NCBI GenBank assembly: GCA_963585895.1
Contig: OY757915.1
Coordinates: 87,526,081 to 87,590,080 of the forward strand
Length of the DNA stretch: 64,000 nt
Direction of reading: 5' to 3'
From: Sepioteuthis lessoniana
Taxonomy: Eukaryota > Mollusca > Cephalopoda > Myopsida > Loliginidae
Below the pieces are notes generated by a model, which was not told where the DNA came from, searched no databases, and saw only the letters and a list, made by a program, of their open reading frames with translations. Of this stretch, positions 21,367-31,384 are shown piece by piece. Every line of letters starts with the position of its first letter. Positions within the stretch are counted from its first letter, which is position 1. The position numbers were made by a program, and so were the translations under genes.

Positions 21367-21539
21367 AAGATTTGGCATTAAATAACCCACAAGGGTTGAT
21401 ATGCTATAAAACTAACCAACCAAAAAATTAGATTTCTCTTAGAATAATAGCTTACATTGAAAAAAGGATCCTTTGTTTTTAATTAGATTATCTTAGAACA
21501 TTTTACTTATTACCCATTGATTCAATTAACCTGTTACAA

Positions 21540-21900
21540 CTTGTACTTGATGCTTTGAGCCCTCGTTATTGTCGGATCTCCCGGGCATTCAGTCCACTCT
21601 TGACGTGCTGCGTCTTCAATCAAGTCCTGTTGATGACTGTGATAGTGGAATGGTCTCAAGGTCGAGTTTAATGTACTGACCCTCATGTGTACTTGTTAAG
21701 ATACATTTGTTTAGTTATATCGGGTCTTTCCTTTTGAAAAGCCTCAAGCCTCAAGCAGATGGTGAATGAAACCGTTCTCGCTCTCATTCACCATCCACCT
21801 GGGTGCAATGGAGGGGTGCAGCTTGAGAAGATGAATTTCAGAAAAAGATATCCGCCTTCATTTGTTTTTTGACTAAACAGCCTAGATGCCATGGCAAATC
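21540..21900. other. Unrecognised unique-looking stretch with a 12-bp perfect hairpin
   Basis: No reading frame or repeat is recognised. GATGGTGAATGA (21758-21769) is perfectly complementary to TCATTCACCATC (21784-21795). Confidence 0.4.
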
Positions 21901-21907
21901 TTTATTT

Positions 21908-21944
<37 letters not shown>

Positions 21945-21952
<8 letters not shown>

Positions 21953-22240
21953 AATTCCTCCGCACATGGGGGATGAGACACAAGGTCAATTTTTGAGCGG
22001 AGTTTATGAGATTGGAATTCAGAGTTTTCTTTCTCTTAGACCTGTTGCCATACCCAAATTAAAGAGCCTAGTCTGCCTTACTATTTACCCATAACTTGAG
22101 GAAGAGTAGTTGGGTTCATGCCTTTCCCCAAGAGTATTAGTGCTCTGTGAAAAGCAATCAGCTTCATCCGGGATTTGAACTCAATTATCCGGATCCATTT
22201 CTTACGAAGGAACCTATTAGACGACGAATGCCTCCCCACA
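21945..22240 (-). repeat. tSINE-2 copy after an (AT)n tract
   Basis: CAATTCCTCCGCACATG, GATGAGACACAAGGTCAATT and GGATTTGAACTCAATTATCC match the family. It is more diverged than 16388 and 23039, and no clean duplication is seen. A (CT)n run follows at 22241-22275. Confidence 0.75.
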
Positions 22241-22279
22241 ACTCTCTCTCTCTCTTTCTTTCTCTCTCTATATAAAATG

Positions 22280-22805
22280 TCTGATCAACCGAGACAGACA
22301 TCAACACGCGAGTAGCAAAGGGATGGACAGCTATCGATAGCCTATCGGTCGGACCTGACAGATAAAATGAAACGCAGTTTCTTTTAAGCAGCAGTCGTGT
22401 CGATACTGCTGTATGGATGCACTACATGGACGCTATCTAAACGTATGGAGCAAAAGCTTGACGGCAACTACACAAGAATGCTGCGAGCAATATTGAAAAA
22501 GTCCTGGAGGCGGCACCCCGCAAAGCAGCAGCTGTACGGACACTTACCACCCATCACGAAAACTATCCAACTTAGACGAACCAGAGATGCGGGACACTGC
22601 TGGAGAAGTAGAGACGAACTCATAAGTGACGTACTCTTGTGGATCTCTTCACATGGACGAGCAAAGGCAGGACGACCAGCTAGAACCTACATACAACAGC
22701 TCTATGCCGATACGAGATGCCACCTTGAAGACCAACCGGAAGCGAGAGGGGAGGCGGGAGAAGGTCGAGGATATCTGTGCTGATGGCGCGACATGATGAT
22801 GATGA
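22280..22805 (+). mobile_element. RTE LINE 3' fragment
   Basis: Encodes the C-terminus M-S-I-L-L-Y-G-C-T-T-W ... T-K-T-I-Q-L-R-R-T-R and G-R-A-K-A-G-R-P-A-R-T-Y-I-Q-Q-L, ending in the (ATG)n tail. 5'-truncated. The 128-aa frame is not a host gene. Confidence 0.85.
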
Positions 22806-23038
22806 TAATCAATAAACTAGTTTGCTGTATTTAAAAATAAACGAGTGCTCAATATCGGTGATAGAGCATTTATCTCTATCTCCACTCAGTTTGATGATCA
22901 CTTCGGCGAGAAATTGACGGTCATCCAACATCATTGACTCTATTTCTACGTTATCCTAACTTTTATAGTTTCGAATTTTGTCTAAAAAGTAACGGAACTA
23001 GTGTCGCAAACAATTTATCTTAACAAACTATATGGTAC

Positions 23039-23328
23039 TATTTACCAACCCCTCCGCTCGGGCAGGATATGACACAAGGTCAATTTTTAAGCGGAGTTTA
23101 ACAGGTTTGAATTCAGAGTTTTCCTTCTCCTAGACTAGTTGCCTCACCAAGGTTGAAGAACCTAGTCTGTCCTACTATTTACCCATAGCTGGAGGGAGAA
23201 TAATTGGATTCATACCTTTCCCAAGGGTATTAGTGCTATGTGAAATGCAATCAGTCTCGTCCAGGATTTGAACTCGTATCGCCGTGTTCATTTCCTACGG
23301 CGATAACGACTACACCACGGGCACCTCC
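23039..23328 (-). repeat. tSINE-2, complete, with 16-bp duplication, inside mariner
   Basis: The duplication ACAAACTATATGGTAC is at 23023-23038 and 23329-23344. Sequence nearly the same as 16388-16681. Head on the right side, minus strand (GGTGCCCGTGGTGTAGTCG). Confidence 0.9.
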
Positions 23329-24474
23329 ACAAACTATATGGTACCCTTTCAAAATAATCCCGCTTGACACTAATGCAGTTTCTCATTCTTTACCACGTTT
23401 CTATAAACTGCTGGAAGGATTCTTCTGGGATGCCCCTCAGCGCTGTCGTTACGACCCTCTTAATGGCTTCCAGGCCAAAACAAGACCCCTTGATGATCCT
23501 CTTGAACTTGGGGAAAAGAAAAACAGTCACACGAGGCAAAATTAGGTGAATAGGGACGTTGTTCCAGGACTGGGATGTTTCTCTCATCCAATAACTGCTG
23601 GATACTGATAGCGTTGAGAGCAAGTGGACTGTCGTGGTGAAGAAGGCATGATTTGTCCTTTCATAACTCTTGTCTCTTCTCGCACACTGAACGAAGCATA
23701 CTCCATAGAATCTCCTTGTAGAGTTGCTGATTGATCATGTGGCCCTGTGGCAAGAACTCACTGTGCAAGATGCTCTCGAATATATATATCAAAGAACGTG
23801 ATCAACATGGCTGACTGTCTTGCTTTATTCAGCCTCGATGATATTGGAGACTTCCACGGACTTCTTGATGCTTAGTTTCCGGGTCGTATCCAAAATCCAT
23901 GTCTCATCTGCAGGAATGATTCTACGAAGCATGTCTGGTTCAGTTTGAAGACGCTCGGTGATGTCCTGACACACCTGTTTGTGCTGCTCCTTCTTATCCT
24001 CATCCTTGGCGCCAGTTTTGCATAGATTTCCACATGCCCAAATATTCGGTAATAATCTTGCAAATACTGTTTTTTTTTTTTCATGTTCAGCTGACTTGCA
24101 GTCTTTCTAAATGTTAATCGACGATCTCCACACATCACCTACCTTACTCGCTTGACGTTGACCATTGTCCTACTTGTAGAAGGCCTCCCCATCCTGGAGT
24201 CATCTTTTACCTTTTCGGACTCCTCTTCGAATTTCTTATGCCACTAAAAAGCACGTGTGCGCGACATGTTGTGATCTCCACACACTTATTGAAACCATTT
24301 TAAATGCTTGTGACAGAGCTTTCCCCAAACGGACCAAAGATTTTAGGTTTATTCGTTGCTTGGTGTTCATCGTTCGTTTCTCGTTGCTCATAGCTGAATG
24401 ATGTAAAAAAAAGAGGAACTGTAAACAAAAGCATATGAAAAAATGCAATTGTTGCAGAAATCTAAGATTACTGT

Positions 24475-25672
24475 TTCTTCGGAAGCCATTTTTCCGAAGA
24501 AATAGATCTACGACCTCACAAATATTAACCATCCGCAGAATCCTTGAAGGTGTACGGGCAAAGAACCTACAAGCGACATTAATATTTGTCGACTTTACCA
24601 AGGCTTTCGACTCCATTCACAGAGGAAAGATGGAACAAATCCTACTAGCGTACGGCATACCTAAAGAAACCGTAGCGGCAATAACGATTCTCTATAGAAA
24701 CACTAAAGTAAAAGTACGATCACCAGATGGAGACACAGAATACTTCGACATAGTAGCAGGAGTACTCCAAGGAGACACGCTGGCTCCGTATCTCTTTATC
24801 ATTTGTCTAGACTACGTACTTAGAACATCGATTGACAAAATCAAAGAGAATGGCTTCGAACTGACGAAGAAAAGAAGCAGAAGATACCCCGCAACAACAA
24901 TTACCGACGCCGACTACGCCGATGACATAGCGATACTAGCAAATACACCTGACCAAGCCGAAACACTTCTGCATAGTTTGGAACGAGCAGCAGCAAGCAT
25001 AGGCCTCCATGTTAATGCACATAAAACGGAATATATGTGCTATAACCAAACGGGGGACATCTCCACTCTAGAAGGAACCCCTCTTAAACTAGTAGACAAA
25101 TTCACGTACCTAGGAAGCAGCGTCGAATCAACCGAAAAGGACATCGAAACGAGGTTAACGAAAGCATGGACAGCTATCAATAGGCTATCGACTGTATGGA
25201 AATCAGACCTAACCGATAAAATGAAACGCAGTTTCTTCCAGGCAGCGGTCACATCGATACTGCTTTATGGATGCACTACATGGACGCTAACAAAACGGCT
25301 GGAGAAGAAACTAGATGGCAATTACACAAGAATGCTGCGTGCAATCCTCAACAAGTCCTGGCAGCAACACCCCACAAGACACCAACTGTACGGCCACCTG
25401 CCCCCTATCACGAAAACTATTCAAGTTAGGCGAACCAGACATGCAGGACATTGCTGGAGAAGCAGAGATGAACTCATAAGAGATGTACTCTTATGGATCC
25501 CCACACACGGCCGCTCAAAAGCAGGACGACCAGCACGAACGTACATTCAGCAGCTATGTGAGGATACAGGTTGTTGTCCTGAAGACCTGCCTAGGGCGAT
25601 GAACGATAGGGAGGAGTGGCGAAAGAGGGTCAGGGATATCCGTGCTGCCAGCACGATATGATGATGATGATG
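24475..25672 (+). mobile_element. 5'-truncated RTE LINE with intact partial RT ORF
   Basis: An uninterrupted + strand frame of about 390 codons (ending TGA at 25661) covers RT motif A (F-V-D-F-T-K-A-F-D-S-I), motif B with a P-to-L change (G-V-L-Q-G-D-T-L-A-P), motif C D-A-D-Y-A-D-D, and the C-terminal region ending R-A-A-S-T-I. An (ATG)n tail follows. The duplication AAGATTACTGT flanks it at 24464-24474 and 25673-25683. At the left edge about 18 bp are inverted (see finding). The start of the open frame at 24435 lies in mariner DNA and is not a real N-terminus. The intact frame suggests a recent insertion; it is dead as an element because it lacks endonuclease and 5' end. Confidence 0.9.
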
Positions 25673-25811
25673 AAGATTACTGTAATATAATCCCCAAGAT
25701 ATGTCAGATGATAAAAATTCTACTTTTCCCTCTTTTGCCAATAGCTCACATAGCGCATCCAGTGCGGTTACTTTTCAGACAAACCTCGTATATATATGTA
25801 TATATATATAA

Positions 25812-25990
25812 AAGTAAAGCTGGCGACCGTAGTCGAGGGGGACTCGAAGGTTCCTTTTCGATAGCTACTACACCAAGGTGTAGGGGAGGGCGCTACTCCT
25901 TTCCCTGGATTGCTCCATTTTACCCTTGATCCTTACCTTATAATGCTGTGTTAAGCAAGGTAGCATCAAGTACCACTTTTTGAGTGTTAA
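25812..25990 (-). repeat. tSINE-3 fragment
   Basis: CTGGCGACCGTAGTCGAGG, GGATTGCTCCATTTTACCC and AAGTACCACTTTTTGAG. It ends where the HH-repeat begins, so the tRNA head is missing. Confidence 0.75.
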
Positions 25991-26345
25991 GTATTCCTGT
26001 ATTGTTACTCGCCTATGTGTCCAGCTGGACACATAGCGTAACGGTTATAGGCGTTGATTCCTTGAGCTTCTAAGAAGACAATCATCTGAAGGTTGCAGGT
26101 TCAATCCTCACTCCAGGCGAGTAATATACAGGAATACTTAACACTTGTACCCGGTTATGGCAAACGGAATCAGAACAGGCGACCCCCGTGGTTTCAATAA
26201 AGGACGTAGTTCGAAGTTCCGTGAAGGTTCCCGAGTTCGACAAACACCTGAAGAAGGCCGGAGGACATATCGGCCGAAACGTTGTGGAAATAACAATAAA
26301 GATGAAGACAATAGTCCGAAAAACCTTAATGATAAAAATCAACAA
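25983..26345 (+). repeat. HH-repeat: inverted repeats around a tRNA-like cassette, then hammerhead-like motif
   Basis: Arms of about 31 bp (25983-26013, 26116-26146) are complementary with 1-2 differences (GTGTTAAGTATTCCTGTAT against ATACAGGAATACTTAACAC). They enclose a tRNA-like segment with box A TAGCGTAACGGTTATAGG and box B GGTTGCAGGTTCAATCC. The hammerhead-like motif is at 26245-26286, the tail AATAAAGATGAAGACAATAG at 26297-26316. 103-aa and shorter frames here are by-products. Confidence 0.7.
26245..26286 (+). ncRNA. Hammerhead ribozyme-like motif (copy 2, best stem II)
   Basis: Stem I CAC/GTG, core CTGAAGA, extra A, fully paired stem II GGCCG/CGGCC, GAA, stem III ACGT, then T. Differs from copy 1 by one base that turns a G-U pair of stem II into G-C. 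Confidence 0.55.
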
Positions 26346-26399
26346 GCTTCGTCTCAGAAATTTAGACAACCAAAAAAAGAAAATTTTCTTCATAATTAA

Positions 26400-27100
26400 A
26401 TGATGATGATAATTTGTTCCTTAGTTAAAATCATCTCTATATAAAGATACTTTTTTTATTCGCCCAGACCCTTGTCTGTCCCACAACGTCCGCTACAAAT
26501 CGCTACACTTATATTTACGAGACAATCTCAAAACTGCCGCATGTATCATCATACACACACACATACTAATGACCATATAAACGAATACACACAATAATAC
26601 GCAAGTATAATCAACACGAACACACACACACACACACACAAGTTATACAAAATCCTTACTTAAACATTCTTTTGACTGTATTTTTCGATTTTTTCGATTC
26701 CTCCGCCTGATGATTGTCGTATAAGACGGCATGAAACCAGTGGTCATAGATAAGCCTCCATGCTATTAAATATATATAAAAACTAATATACATATATATA
26801 TATATATATTAGACAAATACAAATCAGTAATTGATCCGTATTTATTTTATTCTGTTTATCATTCCCTGACGCATACCGAATACAACAGATACTGGAAGAA
26901 TCTAGGAAGATAGGTGTAAAAAACGTCATGACCTTAACAACGAAAAGTCATGATGGAAGATATTGAGAAAGGTCCTTATTCTATTGTGGATTCCAAATAG
27001 CTGCTACTATTGTTGTTGCTGCAGCTGTTATTGTTCTTACTGATGATGATCATAGTAAAGTAATTTTATTTGTACAGACTGAAAACAGAATAAATTATCA
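26400..27100. other. Unrecognised, AT-rich with (CA)n tracts
   Basis: No gene seen. The stretch 26695-26770 (CGCCTGATGATTG...GGCATGAAACCAGTGGTC) looks like a repeat end and carries CTGATGA and GAAAC in hammerhead-like spacing, but stem I is not complementary. Confidence 0.4.
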
Positions 27101-27105
27101 ATCGT

Positions 27106-27235
27106 ACTTGCGGTCAATGATGATCATCAAGGTTAAGAAGTGATGAGCCTGACCAATAATTAGATGGGTGACCATTTAAACAACAGCAAGTACTGTAAAC
27201 AATCCGAGACCTGTGAGTCATATCTGAGTAAAACG
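27106..27235 (+). repeat. 5S rRNA-derived SINE (copy 1)
   Basis: GGTTAAGAAGTGATGAGCC and ATTAGATGGGTGACC correspond to the 5S rRNA segment GTTAAGCA...GCC...TTGGATGGGTGACC, which holds the internal RNA polymerase III promoter. The 5S 3' end is replaced by other sequence. Too diverged to be a functional 5S gene. Confidence 0.7.
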
Positions 27236-27259
27236 TAGCAAATAATAATATTCAACAAA

Positions 27260-27425
27260 CTTGACTTGCGGTCAAGTCACGCTAAAAGTACCGGTTCCTT
27301 CTAGATAGTCGAAGTTGAGCAGTGATGAGCCTGACCAATAATTAGATGGATGACCTTTTAAACAGCAGAAGGCCTGGTGGGCCATATCAAAGCAAAGCTT
27401 GGTAAATTATAAATCGTACACGAAT
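27260..27425 (+). repeat. 5S rRNA-derived SINE (copy 2, tandem)
   Basis: TACCGGTTCCTTCTAGATAG, CGAAGTTGAGCAGTGATGAGC and TTAGATGGATGACC keep more of the 5S order than copy 1, including the ACCGGTTC start. It ends 60 bases before exon 4. Confidence 0.7.
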
Positions 27426-27488
27426 TTATAGTTTTGTTATTTTAAAAATATTGCTTTCTATACCCCTATTTTTAAAATTTTTGCATAG

Positions 27489-27680
27489 TGGATAGTAGCT
27501 GGGCAAACTGGTACGATTGGAGCAACTGCATAGGGACATGTGCATCCGGCTTTCAGTTACGCACTCGAAGCTGTCTCAATCCATTTGGAGGCCCGACTTG
27601 CCCAGGGAATTCCGAGGAGACAAGATCCTGTTCTCAAGATCACTGCACTGGTGACAACCTTCCTCCATCGGCAGCCAGGC
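27489..27680 (+). CDS. Exon 4: thrombospondin type-1 repeat
   Basis: A phase 1-1 exon of 192 bases with acceptor TTGCATAG and donor GTAAGT. Residues 166-228 contain the full TSP1 signature: W-A-N-W-Y-D-W-S-N-C (W169, W172, W175), C-x3-C at 178/182, then G-F-Q-L-R-T-R-S-C (Cys193) with the layered Trp/Arg ladder, and cysteines 202, 212 and 217, giving six cysteines in all. The WxxW motifs are known C-mannosylation sites in this family. TSP1 repeats act outside the cell in adhesion and matrix or glycosaminoglycan binding. Symmetric 1-1 exons are typical of shuffled extracellular modules. The sequence after C217 (G-D-N-L-P-P-S) looks like a linker. Only one TSP1 copy was found. Confidence 0.92.
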
Positions 27681-28121
27681 GTAAGTGATAGAGTTTTCAT
27701 TCTTGAAAAGTGACAAGCACTAACAAAGCGTAAGGTAATTTGATACACTGAATGAAACTAATTTCCTTCATGCCATAACATTAGTTTCAAATTTGAGTCT
27801 TCTTTTTCCTTTCTTTCTTTCTTTCTTTCTCAGTATCATCCAATGAATAGCGTAATCTTTCCCTTTGGTTGATTCCCCCCTCCCGTAACGTAATGACTTG
27901 CTGACAGATCATTATTACTATTGTAAATGTCATTATTCTTGTGTGTTTGATTCTCACTGGGTGACACACACTTTAAGCTTTCTTCTATATTTTGCTAAAC
28001 TTAGTAAATATATTTCTTTCTTTCCGTCGACAAGGTCTTAAAATATACTAATTATATTTCTTGAAGAAATATGAAACCACCACTACTACCATCATCATCA
28101 CCACCTCCATCAACACATAGT

Positions 28122-29130
28122 TGTTGTTGTTGTTGTTGTTGTTGGTTGGGTTCTATGGCATATCAACCTTTGTAGGTTATTTAACGCCAAATCCATTTTT
28201 ATGTAAATAATGAGTTCTATTTAAAACAATCCAGTTTAGCATGAGCACACAGTTTAATTGTCAAAAACATTTCTATTTCAAACTATTCAGTTTATTCAAA
28301 CAGTTATACATAACAATTCATTTTAGAGGAAGTGCAGTTTCAATGTCAAAAGCAGTTCAATTTCAAACAATTCTGTTTAGCATAATCACGCAGTTTATAT
28401 GTGGGTACAGTTTAATTGTGAAAAACATTTCTATTTCGAGCTATTCAGTTTAGCCGAGCAGTTCTAATTCAGCTAAGTATAAGTACAGATTATGTTTACA
28501 CACAGTTAAATTTCAAAACTTATATGTTAAACAATTCAATTTAGTGTAAATACAGTTTCAATGTAAAAAAAATTATATTTCAAGTTTTATTCAGTTTAAC
28601 ATAAGCATGCAGTTTAAATGTAAGCACAGTTTAATTGTCAAAAAGATTTTTATTTCAAGCTATTCAGTTTAATCAAACAATTCAGTTTAGCAAAGTATAC
28701 TGTTAGTTCTATTTAACCCATAGATACGGGCCTATCAGGTGCTACCACACAGGCCAGAGTGGACCTGGGAGCAATGGCAATGAAGGGGTGCTCCGTATTC
28801 CCCAAAGCCACAGCATTACTGGGACCTCACCATCAGACTGTTTAACGTCATAAAAGGACACTCGTTGGGGTGGTCTTACCCCTCTGCAGAGGTGCAGTCA
28901 GTGTATTCTACTGCCCCAGCCGACTGGGCTATCAATACAAAGGAGTGTCCTTGGTATGACCCAAAACTGCATGTGGTGGTGGTGAGGCTCCAATTCTAGA
29001 GATCAGGAGAATCCCATTACTCCCAAGTTTACTCTGACTCGGAGAGGTGGTACTGGGTAGAGTCAAATAGACATGTTTGAAAATTATTCATATTCTAAAG
29101 GAATGCTTGATGCCATATAAGAGGGTTTCT
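28122..29130. repeat. COMP copy, long array, head-to-head palindrome
   Basis: (TTG)n at 28122-28144, the hairpin tail (28146-28200), about ten 40-45 bp units (28205-28690), the + conserved module (28695-28925) and then its minus-strand partner (28930-29085), followed by the start of a minus array. Same organisation as 20.2 kb. No genes. Confidence 0.7.
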
Positions 29131-29224
29131 TCATCAACCCTTATTATTAAATTTTATTAATATTTTGTTCAATCTTGATTTTTTTTTGCTGCTTTTTTTT
29201 CGCGGCAATTTTGTGTAAATTTAC

Positions 29225-29380
29225 GCTGGTTAAAACGGCTTATCAACTCGTTTAGGGTTATTTTATGCCAAGAGGTTAGGGATCACGCTCATTATACTTA
29301 TATATTTACATTTTTGAGTAGTTGTTTCTTGAGAGGGTTTTTTTGCACAAAGTTATTTTATATCGATAGATATATTAGGT
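29225..29380 (+). repeat. T-repeat copy
   Basis: AGGGTTATTTTATGCCAAGAGG, AGGGATCACG and TTTTTTTGCACA. It matches 63095-63240 and, reversed, 40450-40515. 29380-30610 holds no recognisable gene or repeat; a 76-aa minus frame (30070-29840) there resembles nothing known. Confidence 0.55.
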
Positions 29381-30614
29381 AGATATATTATTAGATTTAG
29401 ATATATTATTTATTATTTCGCTTTAACAATATGTTTGGGGTTGTTTTCAAATAATTACTTTGTATGGTAATGATTATGTTTACAATAATAATTGTTGGTA
29501 TAATTTTATTTCTCTGAAGAAATGTTATCCATGTCGACATTTTTGAATAGGTGCCTCATATTGTTTGAATTGAAAAAAGAACATCGGTTGATAGCTAAAT
29601 CTCTACTTTCTGGGACAATGATTGATATTGTAGGAAGATCAACATGCTATATACAGTAATTTTTGTGTATAAAGGAGTGTATAAGTCTTGTGAGACTAAT
29701 ACGCCACAAAGGAAAAATGCATTACTCCTTTCTGAACGTTCAAAAAGCTGGTTTCCATTCTCCTTGCATTGGTTTTACCAGGAGTAATTTATTGTGTATG
29801 TTGTTATTCCATCGTTGTTGCCATTTTGTATGGGAGAATTTATTGATATGGGGTTTCTAGTCTGTGTATGGAATTTTGACTTAATCGAAGGCATATATAA
29901 AACCGATTTAAACTTTCAAATTGAGGCTTGTAATTAATCTGTGTACCACACTGTGTAAAGCTTAATATAGAGAGGTATACGGTCCGGTCAAGCTGGTTCC
30001 TGCCAAAGTTAAACAACTTATCATTGCAAACATTTTGGACGATATAATCTTTAAAAGAAAGTGATGACAAGAAGAAAACAAATTGGCAACTATTGTTCTT
30101 CCGTTAGTAAAATTAAATTTTAAATAGGATTTGATCTATTTTTTTATTAGCGTTCTAAATTCGACAGATCCCTCTACTGATCTCTGTATTTTCTAAACAA
30201 TCACACGTAGCGTTGTTCACAAAAAGATGTGGATTCCGGGAATGATCGTCGACTGATAATCGGTGATAGCCTGGTGTTAGGAAAGTCACAGTGACACAAA
30301 GGCTTCTAAACAATTATAGCAACCCCATTGTTTTTAGTAGCCGGTTATTGGGCACAGATAGCAGATCCCGGTGCCTAGACGAGAGGAAATCTGTAACTGT
30401 CTCTTACCCAAACGTTTTACCAAACATAAAAATATAAAAAAAATTCACGTGCGTCATAATTCCCCAAAATTTACTTTACCCTATTTTCCCGCTAAAAAGC
30501 GAGCTGGTCTGAATACCAGAATCCATCCTGCAGGTCAGTAGCCACCCAGTAATCGAAGAAGACAAACATTAAATACAATTTGCCAAATCAAAAATACAGT
30601 CCTAGATTTCACGA

Positions 30615-30850
30615 CGATAAGTAAAGTTGCCGACCTTAGTCAAGGGTGACTCGAAGGCTCCCTTTTCAATAGCTACTACACTGTGGTGTAGGAGATGGCG
30701 CTACTCCGTTCCCTATATTTCTCCACTTTACCCTTGATTCTTATCTAATAGCGCTGAGTGCAAAGCAAGGCGGCATCAAATAGCATTTTTTGAGTCTTTG
30801 GTATGACTCGACCTGGGATGGAACCCAGGTCTCCCGGACCATTGGCGAAC
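30615..30850 (-). repeat. tSINE-3 copy
   Basis: TTGCCGACCTTAGTCAAGG, CCTGGGATGGAACCCAGG and ACCATTGGCGAAC. The end of the tRNA head is lost. Confidence 0.8.
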
Positions 30851-31019
30851 TGTACTCACCCAAAATTTAATACTCTTGCAAAATTCCCTTTTATCTATGC
30901 ATTAATAACTTTTTATCACAGAACCCGGAAGACTCCTCTATAATAAAATTAAGCCACATTTATTACGAACTACTTGTCTTTAATTGGAATCACTTTGAGA
31001 TGAGGCTTCTTAATCTGAG

Positions 31020-31375
31020 AATTAATTTTTGTTTTTTTATTGCGGACTTTTTGTCCTCATCTTGGTAGTTTTTGTGTTGTTTCTTCTTTCACTACGTTTC
31101 GACCAAATTTCACCTCTGGCCTTCTTCAGGTGATTTACCGCGACCTCGGATAGGAATGCTGAGCCTTGTAACCGTATCCCCAGTAATTACTGCCTTTCAT
31201 AGTTGGGCCCGTGGCGCAGCGGATAGAGGCGTTGAATCTCTACGGTTCCAGGTGAACATTGTCAGAAGATAGCGGTTTTAAATCCTACCCAAGCCGGCCA
31301 GAGGTTTACTTGGTCAAAAACGTGGTGCGATAGACAACAACTATGGAAGGCAGTAATTACTGTAATTTAACCATT
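31020..31375 (-). repeat. HH-repeat, minus strand, with the tRNA-like cassette in opposite orientation
   Basis: Minus strand: hammerhead-like motif 31133-31089, tail AAGATGAGGACAAAAAGTCC at 31055-31028. To the right, 25-bp inverted repeats (31183-31207 and 31344-31368, CAGTAATTACTGCC against GGCAGTAATTACTG) enclose a + strand tRNA-like segment: box A GTGGCGCAGCGGATAGAGG, box B-like GCGGTTTTAAATCC. In the 26-kb copy the tRNA-like part and the motif are on the same strand. Confidence 0.65.
31089..31133 (-). ncRNA. Hammerhead ribozyme-like motif (copy 3)
   Basis: Minus strand: stem I TCAC/GTGA (4 bp), core CTGAAGA, extra A, stem II GGCCA/TGGTC, GAA, stem III ACGT, then A. The last stem II pair is A-T here and G-C in copies 1-2. 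Confidence 0.5.
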
Positions 31376-31384
31376 TAAATGTGT

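Larger units (their letters stand above)
22972..25788 (-). mobile_element. Mariner transposon carrying two nested insertions
   Basis: Terminal inverted repeats: left 22972-22999 (CGAATTTTGTCTAAAAAGTAAC) and right 25762-25788, which read inward is CGAGGTTTGTCTGAAAAGTAAC. Both abut TA. The transposase is on the minus strand from about 24395 to 23355: S-N-E-K-R-T-M near the start, a D-E-T-W-I-L-like middle (the catalytic DExW region) and F-L-F-P-K-F-K-R-I-I-K-G, then Y-F-E-R near the end. It has several stops and frameshifts. Removing the tSINE-2 (23039-23328) and the RTE LINE (24475-25672) with one copy of each duplication leaves about 1302 bp, the normal mariner length. Confidence 0.85.

Noticed and set aside
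26707..26745. Hammerhead-like CTGATGA...GAAACCAGTGGTC
   Set aside because: Core and a GUC-type site are present, but stem I does not pair and stem II is poor; kept only as a note.
27106..27425. Functional 5S rRNA genes
   Set aside because: Too many changes and wrong ends; a SINE or pseudogene origin fits better.
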